A stretch of 7,598 nt of DNA from Bacteroidales bacterium (lineage in GTDB: Bacteria; Bacteroidota; Bacteroidia; Bacteroidales; UBA932), in NCBI GenBank assembly GCA_017651785.1, contig JAGCCD010000083.1, positions 1-7,598 on the forward strand. Direction: 5' to 3'. Both the position numbers and the translations under genes were made by a program. This document shows, one piece after another, positions 1 through 6,683 of this stretch (the stretch's first letter is position 1; each line of letters starts with the position of its first letter). The notes below the pieces were generated by a model. The model searched no databases and was not told the DNA's origin. It saw nothing but the letters and a program-made list of their open reading frames with translations.

Positions 1-1
1 A

Positions 2-541
2 GAAGGAGCATACATACTGGAACTCAAGCTGCTCGCGGACGTGGGCCTGGTGGGCTTCCCCAATGCAGGGAAATCCACGCTCCTGAGTTCCGTCACCTCG
101 GCCAAACCGAAGATCGCATCCTACGCTTTCACCACGCTCGAGCCCAATCTGGGCATCGTCCGTTATTACGACGACCGTTCGTTCGTAATGGCAGATATCC
201 CCGGTATCATAGAGGGCGCTCACGAGGGCAAGGGCATTGGAACGCGCTTCCTTAGGCACATAGAACGCAACTCGGTGCTGCTGTTTATGGTCAGCTGCGA
301 AGAAGACGACATAGCCGCCAGCTACAAAACCCTTCTGTCGGAGCTCAAGCTCTACAACCCGGAGCTGCTCACCAAGCAGCGGGTGCTTGCCATAACCAAG
401 TGCGACATCATAGATGAGGAAATAGAGAAGGAGATTGAACCCAAACTCCCCAAGCGCATCCCCCACGTATTCATCTCCTCCGCTAGCGGCGAGGGGCTCG
501 ACAAGCTCAAGGACGCCCTATGGAAGGCTCTGCAGAAATAA
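2..541 (+). CDS. obg: Obg/CgtA family GTPase, C-terminal part (5' end outside window)
   Basis: Obg is an essential GTPase that binds the large ribosomal subunit and acts in its late assembly, with links to growth control. The reading frame is open from base 2 ([15 protein letters not shown]), so the N-terminal Obg glycine-rich fold lies upstream. The GTG at 41 is an internal valine, not a start. The G domain is complete: G1 P-loop GFPNAGKS (53-76), G3 DIPG (194-205) followed by [12 protein letters not shown], a G4-type TKCD (395-406), and G5 SSASGEGL (476-499). The F-P-N-A-G-K-S loop and the G3 context are hallmarks of Obg. The protein stops about 14 residues after G5, so there is no OCT-type C-terminal domain. 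Its last 22 bases overlap the next gene, which suggests co-transcription and possible translational coupling. Identity is secure; only the N-terminus is unseen. Confidence 0.96.
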   Translation, partial: EGAYILELKLLADVGLVGFPNAGKSTLLSSVTSAKPKIASYAFTTLEPNLGIVRYYDDRSFVMADIPGIIEGAHEGKGIGTRFLRHIERNSVLLFMVSCEEDDIAASYKTLLSELKLYNPELLTKQRVLAITKCDIIDEEIEKEIEPKLPKRIPHVFISSASGEGLDKLKDALWKALQK

Positions 542-1113
542 TCGACAGGCAAATCAGCCTTGCCATAAACGGTCTCAACTCACCCGTCACAGACTTCATC
601 TGGCAGGTCTTCTCGTTCCGCCCGCTCACGTTCGTAATCGGCGGCTTCATCACGGTATTCCTCTTTGTGCGCCTGGGCTGGAAACGCGCCCTGATAGTCC
701 TGGCCTGCACACTTTTGTGCATTGGCGCGAGCGACCAGCTTTGCAACCTCGTGAAAGAGACTGTCGGCCGCCTAAGGCCAGTTCACGACCCGTGGATGAT
801 GGAGCACGGCCTGCACGTCCTGGAAGAACCGGGTAAGCTTTACGGCTTCTTCTCCGCCCACGCCGCCAACGCAATGTGCATTGCAGTATGCTCGCTCATA
901 GGGTTCAGGGCAGATAAAACAAGCAGATACCGGGCTTACGGTATCTGCATGATCATCTGGGCTGTGCTTGTCGGAATAAGCCGCGTATTTGTTGGAAAGC
1001 ACTTCCTTGGCGACGTCCTGGTCGGCTGGCTCGCCGGCCTTGCCCTCGGCCTTCTCTTCGGCTGGCTCGCCCGCTGGCTTATCAAGAAACTTGTAAAGTC
1101 ACCGTCTGTGTAA
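520..1113 (+). CDS. PAP2-superfamily membrane phosphatase
   Basis: Integral-membrane acid phosphatase of the PAP2 (type 2 phosphatidic acid phosphatase) superfamily, 197 residues. All three catalytic motifs are visible: K79-x6-R86-P87, then S112-A113-H114 (consensus SGH), then S154-R155-x5-H161-x3-D165. His114 and His161 would be the acid/base and phospho-acceptor residues. Hydrophobic segments lie at about 35-52, 56-75, 137-153 and 165-188, with the active site expected on the outer face of the inner membrane. Plausible substrates are undecaprenyl pyrophosphate, lipid A phosphate or phosphatidylglycerol phosphate; the sequence does not decide. The start at 520 is chosen because the N-terminus [14 protein letters not shown] fits the family and because AAGGA sits at 509-513, 6 bases upstream. 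This places the start inside obg (22-bp overlap). Family call secure, specific function open. Confidence 0.9.
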   Translation: MEGSAEIIDRQISLAINGLNSPVTDFIWQVFSFRPLTFVIGGFITVFLFVRLGWKRALIVLACTLLCIGASDQLCNLVKETVGRLRPVHDPWMMEHGLHVLEEPGKLYGFFSAHAANAMCIAVCSLIGFRADKTSRYRAYGICMIIWAVLVGISRVFVGKHFLGDVLVGWLAGLALGLLFGWLARWLIKKLVKSPSV

Positions 1114-1119
1114 TGGAGA

Positions 1120-1235
1120 CGGCAGTTGTGTTTCAAAAACCGTGGCCGCCCGTGGCCGCGTGAACGGGAGGGGCCCGCAATCTCTGATTGTGGGAGGGAT
1201 GGAGCGAAGCGGAAGTTTTTGAAATACAACTGCCG
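1120..1235. repeat. Imperfect inverted repeat with structured interior, possible MITE-like element
   Basis: The 21-base left arm (1120-1140, beginning CGGCAGTTGT) is the reverse complement of the right arm (1215-1235, ending ACAACTGCCG) with one mismatch (20 of 21). The 74-base interior holds a 9-base direct repeat CGTGGCCGC (1141-1149 and 1151-1159) and a nested hairpin (1174-1194). A 7-base direct repeat AATGGAG lies just outside both arms (1112-1118 and 1239-1245) and could be a target-site duplication, though the gaps to the arms are unequal (1 and 3 bases). The element fills almost all of the gap between two convergent genes. It may be a small non-autonomous mobile element, a dispersed intergenic repeat, or a bidirectional transcription barrier; no T-tract follows either arm, so it is not a textbook intrinsic terminator. 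The repeat is certain, its nature is inference. Confidence 0.7.
1174..1194. other. Small hairpin inside the inverted-repeat element
   Basis: CCCGCAATC (1174-1182) can pair with GATTGTGGG (1186-1194) around a 3-base TCT loop, giving nine pairs of which one is G-T. It sits near the centre of the larger 1120-1235 inverted repeat, so a transcript of either strand could form a long outer stem capped by this inner stem. A function is not shown. Confidence 0.5.
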
Positions 1236-1255
1236 CGCAATGGAGCAGACGGAGA

Positions 1256-2560
1256 CTACAATTCCGGAAGGACATTTTCCATCTTTATGCTGCGGGAGCC
1301 TTTTACCAGAACAGCTTTTCCGCTGACCGGAGAGGACTTGAGAGCCTCTGCCAATTCTTCTGAAGTGGAATAACAGGTAAAGCTGTTTAATCCGGTAGCA
1401 GACACGGCCTTAGCAAACTCCTCACCTACCAGCCTGGCAGGTATGCCAAGATCTGCGAGCATACGCACTATCTTCACGTGCTCGGCCACGGATTCTTCTC
1501 CGAGCTCCCGCATGTCTCCAAGCAGCGCAAGCTTGCCCGCAGCCTGCATGGATGCGAAATTGGCAAGCGCCGCAGCCATGGATGAAGGGTTGGCGTTGTA
1601 TGCGTCTACAATCAAGGTATTGCGCTCTGTGCGCACAAGCTGCGAACGCTGGTTGGAAGGGCAGAACGCCTCTACTGCAGCTATTGCATCCGCCCTGGGC
1701 ACACCGAAATAAGAACCTATGGCAAGGGCGGCAAGGACGTTGGTGGCATTGTATGCGCCAACAAGCTGGGTACGCACCACGGAATCGCCCACCTGAATGC
1801 GAAGGAAGGGTTCTTCAGGAGAGGTTTCCAGAACCCTTGCCCCCTGATACTCCAGGCCGTAACCAAAGACGTGACAGGGCTGCGCGGCTGCCATACCCCG
1901 CAGGTCTTCGTCGTCCTCGTTGAGGAAGATCAGACTGCCGGGATGAGACCCAAGCCAGCGGTACAGAGCCCCTTTTGCCTGCTTTACGCCCTCAAAGGAG
2001 CCGAAGCCCAGCAGATGTGCCCGGCCCACATTGGTGATGAGGCCGTAATCGGGCTGAGAGACCTTTACCAGCTTCTCAATGTCGTCCGGATGGTTGGCGC
2101 CCATTTCTATGACGGCAATCTCCGTATCGGGAGTAATGGACAGCAGGCTGAGCGGAACGCCTATATCGTTGTTCAGATTGCCCTTGGTTGCGGTAACCCT
2201 GAACTTGCGCTCCAGCACCGCGGCAACGAGGTTCTTGGTGGTGGTTTTGCCGTTGGTGCCGGTAAGGCCTATGACAGGCAGTTTACCGTCCCTAACGTGC
2301 GTACGGTGCCATATCGCAAGGTCCCTGAGGGCTGTAAAAGGATCTTGAACCCTTATGAAGCGTTCATCCTCCGGAAGATCTGCATCTTCATTCACCACGG
2401 CCCAGGCCGCTCCGGCCTCAAGCGCCCTGGCCGCAAAGGCATTTCCGTCAAAATTCTCTCCCCTCAGGGCAAAGAACATCTCCCCGCCCTGAATGGCACG
2501 GCTGTCGGTAGTAACCTTGTATCCGCAGTCGCAGTATTTCTGATATAAAAGATCAATCAT
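1256..2560 (-). CDS. murF: UDP-N-acetylmuramoyl-tripeptide--D-alanyl-D-alanine ligase
   Basis: Cytoplasmic Mur ligase that adds D-Ala-D-Ala to the UDP-MurNAc-tripeptide with ATP, the last soluble step of peptidoglycan precursor synthesis. The 434-residue protein has the MurF N-terminal domain (T-D-S-R at 18-21, F-x-A-L-R-G-E at 30-35), the ATP P-loop GTNGKTTT (101-108), then [10 protein letters not shown] (128-137), E-M-G-A-N-H (152-157), and the C-terminal ligase-domain motifs N-Q-R-S (303-306), D-A-Y-N-A-N-P (319-325), G-D-M-R-E-L-G (348-354) and K-G-S-R (420-423). Length is normal for the family. The frame is open up to 2725, but that extension is the antisense-free shadow of dut in another frame and is Arg-rich. 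The ATG at 2560 is preferred because family homology begins there and it forms an ATGA overlap with the dut stop. Last gene of the operon. Confidence 0.96.
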   Translation of the reverse strand: MIDLLYQKYCDCGYKVTTDSRAIQGGEMFFALRGENFDGNAFAARALEAGAAWAVVNEDADLPEDERFIRVQDPFTALRDLAIWHRTHVRDGKLPVIGLTGTNGKTTTKNLVAAVLERKFRVTATKGNLNNDIGVPLSLLSITPDTEIAVIEMGANHPDDIEKLVKVSQPDYGLITNVGRAHLLGFGSFEGVKQAKGALYRWLGSHPGSLIFLNEDDEDLRGMAAAQPCHVFGYGLEYQGARVLETSPEEPFLRIQVGDSVVRTQLVGAYNATNVLAALAIGSYFGVPRADAIAAVEAFCPSNQRSQLVRTERNTLIVDAYNANPSSMAAALANFASMQAAGKLALLGDMRELGEESVAEHVKIVRMLADLGIPARLVGEEFAKAVSATGLNSFTCYSTSEELAEALKSSPVSGKAVLVKGSRSIKMENVLPEL

Positions 2561-2991
2561 TTTACTCCGGTGCTGCCGAATCCGCCTGCGCCTCTTTCGG
2601 ACTCGGCAAGATTGTCTGTTTCTTCCCACTCCATCACCTCGTGACGGGCTAGAACGAGCTGTGCGATACGCTCCCCTTTCTCTATTACGAACGGCTCCGA
2701 CGAGAGGTTTACAAGTATCACACACACCTCTCCCCTGTAATCTGCATCTATGGTTCCTGGAGCGTTGAGCACGGTGACGCCCTTCTTGGCGGCCAGGCCG
2801 CTGCGGGGACGCACCTGGACCTCATAGCCGGCGGGGATTTCAAGATACAGGCCGGTGGGCACCATTGCGCGCCCGAGGGGCTCAAGAACTATGGGCTCCG
2901 GATTGTTGGCCCTTACGTCCAAACCCGCCGCCAGCAGACTTGCATACTGCGGCAGCGGGTTGGAACTGCGGTTTATCACTCTGACCTTCAT
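2557..2991 (-). CDS. dut: Deoxyuridine 5'-triphosphate nucleotidohydrolase (dUTPase)
   Basis: Hydrolyses dUTP to dUMP and pyrophosphate, keeping uracil out of DNA and supplying dUMP for thymidylate synthesis. The 144-residue length is typical of the trimeric all-beta family. All five conserved motifs are present in order: I A-A-G-L-D-V-R-A (21-28), II R-P-R-S-G-L-A (61-67), [17 protein letters not shown] (75-88) with the catalytic Asp and substrate-discriminating Tyr, [12 protein letters not shown] (103-112), and [11 protein letters not shown] (133-142), the flexible Gly-rich tail that closes over the active site. Both ends overlap neighbours by 4 bases (ATGA at 2991-2988 and 2560-2557), so translation is probably coupled to the permease gene before it and to murF after it. 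Active enzyme expected. Confidence 0.97.
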   Translation of the reverse strand: MKVRVINRSSNPLPQYASLLAAGLDVRANNPEPIVLEPLGRAMVPTGLYLEIPAGYEVQVRPRSGLAAKKGVTVLNAPGTIDADYRGEVCVILVNLSSEPFVIEKGERIAQLVLARHEVMEWEETDNLAESERGAGGFGSTGVK

Positions 2992-4268
2992 GCGGCCTTC
3001 TGCTTTTTCTGGGGATCCTTGAAAAGAATCATGAATAGGATGCCCACCACGAAGGCGTAACCGGCGAAGATATACCAGGCCTCAGGCCACTTGGCGGGGT
3101 TCTCAAACACGCCTACGGCATCTACCACAGCACCTGCAGCAAGAGTGCCGATGGTTGCACCTAAACCATTGGTCATCAGCATAAATACACCCTGGGCAGA
3201 AGAGCGCACATCAACAGGAGCATTCTGGTCCACGTACAGGGAGCCGGAGATGTTGAAGAAGTCGAAAGCCATACCGTAAACAATGCAGCTGAGCACGAAG
3301 AGAAGCACGCCGGGCATTGCAGGATTGCCAAGTCCGAACAGCGCGAAACGCAGTACCCATGCGAACATCGATATGAGCATTACCTTCTTGATACCGAAGC
3401 GCTTCATGAAGAACGGGATGAGCAGGATGCACAGAGTCTCCGACGCCTGGCTGATGGCTATGAGAGCGTTGGAATTCTTTACGGCGAAGGTATTGGCGAG
3501 CGAAGGATCTGCAGCGAACGAGCCAAGGAATGTGTTTGCATAGCCGTTCGTGATCTGCAGAGCGGCGCCCAGCAGCATAGAGAAGATGAAGAATATGGCG
3601 AACTGGGAGTCCTTGAAAAGGGAGAATGCCTTGAGGCCGAACGCCTCGGCCAGCGTCTGCTGCCCCGCGTTCTTGTTTACCGGGCAGGCGGGCATTGTGA
3701 GCGCATAAGCGCACAGGACCAGGGAAAGGATACCGGACGACAGCAGCTGAGTGTAACTGTCCTGCATGGCAACGCCGCCGATGTGCAGGAAGTTGGTGAC
3801 CAGCATGCTGCAGATGAAACCGATAGTACCGAATACACGGATGGGCGGGAATGCCACCACCGGGTCAAGCCCCTCTTTGCCCAAGGCGTTGTATGCCACA
3901 GAGTTGGCGATTGCGATAGTGGGCATGAAGAAGGCCACGCTGATGCTGTAGAGGATGAACAGAGGAGCGAAAGCCACAGCGCCACCCGCATTCATGCAGT
4001 ACAGGCCGGCGCCTATCATTGCCAGTCCTGCAACGCCGTGGCAGAGGGAAAGGACCTTCTGCGCCTGGATCTTGCGGTCTGCCACAATGCCCATGAGCGT
4101 GGGCATGAAGATGGACACTATGCCCTGCATTGCGAAGAACCACTTGATTTGTGAACCGAGTCCGATGTTGCCGAGATAACGGCCCAGAGAAGTGAGGTAA
4201 GCTCCCCAGACTGCGAACTCCAGGAAGTTCATCAGTATGAGCTTGAGGGTTACGGGTTTGATTTTCAT
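2988..4268 (-). CDS. MFS nucleoside:H+ symporter-type permease (NupG/XapB-like)
   Basis: Predicted 12-helix inner-membrane permease of 426 residues in the nucleoside:H+ symporter branch of the major facilitator superfamily. Diagnostic segments: N-terminal [12 protein letters not shown] (13-24), loop 2-3 G-I-V-A-D-R-K (60-66), S-Q-A-S-E-T-L (273-279) in the seventh-to-eighth helix region, [12 protein letters not shown] (331-342), L-Y-V-D-Q (344-348), and [16 protein letters not shown] (355-370). The central cytoplasmic loop is around 192-220. It likely imports nucleosides with protons; exact specificity is not readable. It is the first gene of the operon with dut and murF, and the link to dut through pyrimidine metabolism is plausible. 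The start at 4268 follows a short leader with no clear Shine-Dalgarno. A three-codon ATG ACC ATA TGA mini-frame at 4276-4265 overlaps it. Confidence 0.88.
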   Translation of the reverse strand: MKIKPVTLKLILMNFLEFAVWGAYLTSLGRYLGNIGLGSQIKWFFAMQGIVSIFMPTLMGIVADRKIQAQKVLSLCHGVAGLAMIGAGLYCMNAGGAVAFAPLFILYSISVAFFMPTIAIANSVAYNALGKEGLDPVVAFPPIRVFGTIGFICSMLVTNFLHIGGVAMQDSYTQLLSSGILSLVLCAYALTMPACPVNKNAGQQTLAEAFGLKAFSLFKDSQFAIFFIFSMLLGAALQITNGYANTFLGSFAADPSLANTFAVKNSNALIAISQASETLCILLIPFFMKRFGIKKVMLISMFAWVLRFALFGLGNPAMPGVLLFVLSCIVYGMAFDFFNISGSLYVDQNAPVDVRSSAQGVFMLMTNGLGATIGTLAAGAVVDAVGVFENPAKWPEAWYIFAGYAFVVGILFMILFKDPQKKQKAA

Positions 4269-4300
4269 ATGGTCATATGTTTATGTGCACTTCAATTCGT

Positions 4301-4308
4301 CAAATATA
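4301..4308 (-). promoter_or_regulatory. Candidate -7 box for the permease-dut-murF operon
   Basis: On the - strand this reads TATATTTG, a full match to the Bacteroidota -7 consensus TAnnTTTG, with a predicted start of transcription near 4294 and a leader of about 26 bases. I see no convincing TTTG at the -33 position (about 4329-4334). One exact eight-base match with two free positions in an AT-rich gap can arise by chance, so confidence is moderate. Confidence 0.45.
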
Positions 4309-4320
4309 CGAATTTTTCAG

Positions 4321-4328
4321 TAAATTTG
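4321..4328 (+). promoter_or_regulatory. Candidate -7 box for the tgt-lptF/G operon
   Basis: TAAATTTG matches the Bacteroidota -7 consensus TAnnTTTG. Transcription would start near 4335, giving a leader of about 20 bases that contains AAAGGA (4345-4350), a weak Shine-Dalgarno 5 bases before the tgt ATG at 4356. No clear -33 TTTG is visible around 4295-4300. The box lies only 12 bases from the opposing - strand box, so the two promoters overlap back to back. Confidence 0.5.
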
Positions 4329-4355
4329 CAGACCCTAATCGCCTAAAGGACGCAA

Positions 4356-5489
4356 ATGATAAAGTTCACCCTCACCGCCGGAGATTCCGGCTCACACGCA
4401 CGTGCCGGAGTGCTTTCCACGCAGCACGGAGACATCCGCACTCCCGTGTTCATGCCCGTCGGCACCGTGGGTTCGGTGAAGGGAGTATGGCACAGGGACT
4501 TAAAGGAAGACATAGGCGCCCAGATCATCCTGGGCAACACCTACCACCTGTATCTGCGTCCGGGTCTTGACATCCTTCGCCAGGCCGGCGGCCTTCACAA
4601 GTTCGAGAACTGGGACCGTCCCATCCTCACGGACAGCGGCGGATTCCAGGTCTTCAGCCTGGCCCAGATGCGCAAGATTACGCCCGAGGGCTGCCGTTTC
4701 GCCTCGCACATAGACGGCTCCCGCCATCTCTTCACTCCGGAGAACAACGTAGACACCCAGCGCATCATAGGTTCTGACATCATGATGGCGCTGGACGAGT
4801 GCTGCCCCGGCAACGCAGACAGAAGCTATGCCGCTAAGTCACTGCAGCTTACACAAAACTGGCTGGAGCGTTACTCTAAGAGGTTCAAAGAGACTGAGCC
4901 CCTGTACGGATACGAGCAGACCTTCTTCCCCATCATCCAGGGATGCACCTATCCGGACCTGAGAGTACAGGCCGCAGAACACGCCTTGCAGTTCGCCGGT
5001 CCCGGCATCGCCATAGGAGGCCTTGCCGTAGGCGAACCAACCGAGGTGATGTACGAGATGCTCGAGGTGCTGGACCCCGTGATACCCCAGGGCACCGCCC
5101 GCTACCTTATGGGCGTGGGCACCCCCGCAAACCTGCTTGAGGGCATAGCCCGCGGCGTAGACATGTTCGACTGCGTAATGCCCACACGCAACGCGCGAAA
5201 CGGCATGATCTTCACCTGGGACGGCATCCTGAACATGCGCAACGCCAAATGGGCCGGGGATTTCACGCCGATAGACCCTCTCGGCACGTCATTTGCGGAC
5301 AAAATATACACCCGTGCGTACCTGCACCACCTTTTCATCGCCGGAGAAATGTTCGCCGCCATGCTGGCAAGCGAGCACAACCTGGCCTTCTACTGCAGCC
5401 TCGTGGCAGAGGCCCGCAGGCACATAGAAGCCGGAGATTTCGCCGCCTGGAAAGACGCCACGGTACCGCGCATATCAAAACGCCTGTAG
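4356..5489 (+). CDS. tgt: Queuine/preQ1 tRNA-guanine transglycosylase
   Basis: Exchanges guanine-34 in the anticodon of GUN tRNAs (Asp, Asn, His, Tyr) for the queuosine precursor preQ1, or for queuine. The 377-residue TIM-barrel protein shows N-T-Y-H-L-Y-L-R-P-G (61-70), catalytic Asp93 in L-T-D-S-G-G-F-Q-V-F-S-L (91-102), substrate-binding D-E (148-149), G-G-L-A-V-G-E (221-227), and nucleophile Asp272 in F-D-C-V-M-P-T-R-N-A-R-N-G (271-283). Oddity: the zinc-binding C-x-C-x-x-C present in most bacterial Tgt proteins is absent. By alignment with the usual D-P-E-C-D-C-Y-T-C stretch, positions 310, 312 and 315 are Gly, Ser and Asp, although the later His (341, in E-H-N-L-A-F-Y) remains. From memory, other Bacteroidota Tgt proteins share this loss. 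Start chosen by homology and the short leader with AAAGGA. The downstream permease gene begins 4 bases after the stop. Confidence 0.95.
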   Translation: MIKFTLTAGDSGSHARAGVLSTQHGDIRTPVFMPVGTVGSVKGVWHRDLKEDIGAQIILGNTYHLYLRPGLDILRQAGGLHKFENWDRPILTDSGGFQVFSLAQMRKITPEGCRFASHIDGSRHLFTPENNVDTQRIIGSDIMMALDECCPGNADRSYAAKSLQLTQNWLERYSKRFKETEPLYGYEQTFFPIIQGCTYPDLRVQAAEHALQFAGPGIAIGGLAVGEPTEVMYEMLEVLDPVIPQGTARYLMGVGTPANLLEGIARGVDMFDCVMPTRNARNGMIFTWDGILNMRNAKWAGDFTPIDPLGTSFADKIYTRAYLHHLFIAGEMFAAMLASEHNLAFYCSLVAEARRHIEAGDFAAWKDATVPRISKRL

Positions 5490-5493
5490 CAGA

Positions 5494-6588
5494 ATGACGC
5501 TCAAGCCCAAGATACTGGACCGCTATATCATGAAGAAGTTCCTCACAACCTTCGTGATAGCGTTGCTGGTTGCCATAATCCTCATCATAATATTCGACGT
5601 ATCGGAGAAGATAGAGAACTTCGTGCAGCACGAGGTGCCCCTCAAGAGCATTATCTTCGACTACTACATCAACTTCATCCCCTACTTCGTAAATATGTTC
5701 TCGCCGCTGTTCGTGTTCATCACGGTGATATTCTTCACCTCCAGGATGGCGGCAAACTCGGAGATAATAGCAATGCTGTCGGGCGGCGTGAGCTACCACA
5801 GGCTGATGGTGCCGTATATGGCCTCGGCGTTCATAATCGCCCTGCTGTCTCTTTTTCTCAATCTGTACGTAATACCGCGCTCAAACGCCTCCCGCGTGGA
5901 ATTCGAGACAAAATACACCGACCAGCAGGTCACCAAGTACAGCCGCAACAACGTCCATTACCAGATAGCTCCCGGCCAGTTCGTATACGTACAGACCTTC
6001 AGTGCATACAACAACACCGCATACAAGCTCACGCTGGAGACCATAGAGAACAACAAACTGGTCTCCAAGCTCTCTGCCGAGTCGGCCACGTGGGATTCCA
6101 CCTCCGGCGGCTGGCACCTTCGCCGTTACTTCATCCGCAACTACACAAACGGCCTTGAGGACAAGGTAACGTGCGGTGAGGCCAAAGACACCGTAATCGC
6201 CCTTAAACTGTCCGATTTCTACCGCAACCAGAAGACGGTGGAAACCCTTACCCGCCCCGAGCTCGACGCATTGATAGAAACCCAGAACATGCGTGGAGAC
6301 GCCAACGTGATGTATGCCCTCATAGAGAAGAACCGGCGCTTCACCCTGCCGTTCTCAGCGTTCATCCTTACCATAATGGCCGTCGCTCTCACCTCCCGCA
6401 AAAAGCGCGGCGGCATAGGATTCAACCTTGCCCTCGGAATCGGCCTCGCATTCCTTTATATCCTCTTCCTGCGCTTCAGCGAGATGTTCGTTTACACGGA
6501 CACGCTGCCCGCTGCCGTGGCAATGTGGCTGCCTAACTTCGTGTATCTGCTGATTGCTGCGGTTTTGTACCGACTGGCGCCCAAATAG
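5494..6588 (+). CDS. LptF/LptG (YjgP/YjgQ) family LPS-export permease
   Basis: Inner-membrane subunit of the LptB2FG ABC transporter that extracts lipopolysaccharide and passes it to the periplasmic bridge. The 364-residue protein has the family layout: N-terminal L-D-R-Y-I-M-K-K-F-L (8-17), helices at about 18-34, 58-82 and 104-127, a periplasmic beta-jellyroll-like domain (about 130-270), then helices at about 282-300, 308-327 and 335-360. The segment A-N-S-E-I-I-A-M-L-S-G-G-V-S (87-100) is the coupling-helix region that contacts the ATPase. Bacteroidota often carry LptF and LptG homologues of similar length, and I cannot say which this is. No LptB ATPase lies nearby, as is common. Start at 5494, 4 bases after tgt, gives the expected N-terminus; an internal ATG at 5530 would cut the first amphipathic helix. 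Co-transcribed with tgt. Confidence 0.92.
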   Translation: MTLKPKILDRYIMKKFLTTFVIALLVAIILIIIFDVSEKIENFVQHEVPLKSIIFDYYINFIPYFVNMFSPLFVFITVIFFTSRMAANSEIIAMLSGGVSYHRLMVPYMASAFIIALLSLFLNLYVIPRSNASRVEFETKYTDQQVTKYSRNNVHYQIAPGQFVYVQTFSAYNNTAYKLTLETIENNKLVSKLSAESATWDSTSGGWHLRRYFIRNYTNGLEDKVTCGEAKDTVIALKLSDFYRNQKTVETLTRPELDALIETQNMRGDANVMYALIEKNRRFTLPFSAFILTIMAVALTSRKKRGGIGFNLALGIGLAFLYILFLRFSEMFVYTDTLPAAVAMWLPNFVYLLIAAVLYRLAPK

Positions 6589-6595
6589 AGCTAAA

Positions 6596-6611
6596 GTAAC
6601 ACTTTTGTTAC
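6596..6611 (+). other. Small hairpin just after the lptF/G-like gene
   Basis: GTAACA (6596-6601) pairs with TGTTAC (6606-6611) around a 4-base CTTT loop, 7 bases after the stop codon. No T-tract follows on the + strand (CATTAAAAAC), so it is not an intrinsic terminator by itself. It may help protect the mRNA 3' end, or may be chance. Confidence 0.3.
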
Positions 6612-6615
6612 CATT

Positions 6616-6665
6616 AAAAACAAAAATATTTCCCCGCCTGAATTTCAATCATTTAGGCGGGGAAA
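6616..6665 (-). terminator. Intrinsic terminator for the polyamine-binding gene, probably partly bidirectional
   Basis: A long hairpin: TTTCCCCGCCT (6629-6639) pairs perfectly with AGGCGGGGAAA (6655-6665), and the stem extends through one G-T pair and three A-T pairs to a 7-base loop (6644-6650), 16 pairs in all. On the - strand the stem is followed by a T-rich run (complement of 6616-6630, TATTTTTGTTTTT), the hallmark of a rho-independent terminator ending the gene at 6684. On the + strand the following bases are AAAATCTTATT, a poorer tail, so termination of the tgt operon here is possible but weaker. Confidence 0.85.
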
Positions 6666-6683
6666 ATCTTATTGGCTGAAGGT

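Noticed and set aside
853..861. PAP2 motif 2 reads S-A-H rather than S-G-H
   Set aside because: Considered as a sign of lost activity, but the catalytic His is kept, motifs 1 and 3 are perfect, and small-residue replacements of this Gly are, as I recall, common in Bacteroidota homologues.
1120..1235. Interpretation as a classical rho-independent terminator
   Set aside because: The loop is 74 bases and no T-tract follows the stem on either strand, unlike the clear terminator at 6616-6665.
1126..1373. Short + strand open frames of 61 and 66 codons across the inverted repeat and the murF end
   Set aside because: They run through the repeat arms and antisense into murF, with no ribosome binding site or family resemblance; they are best seen as by-products of the repeat.
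1871..2548. 225-codon open frame on the + strand
   Set aside because: It lies wholly antisense to murF, which has full Mur-ligase motifs. The translation shows no recognisable family and the openness follows from murF codon usage.
2561..2725. 55-codon N-terminal extension of murF
   Set aside because: It lies within dut in a different frame, is Arg-rich and has no Mur-ligase similarity. Family homology starts at the ATG at 2560, which overlaps the dut stop as ATGA.
5335..5799. 154-codon - strand frame across the tgt/lptF/G junction
   Set aside because: It is antisense to two well-supported genes, has low-complexity His/Glu/Tyr-rich sequence, and no start context.
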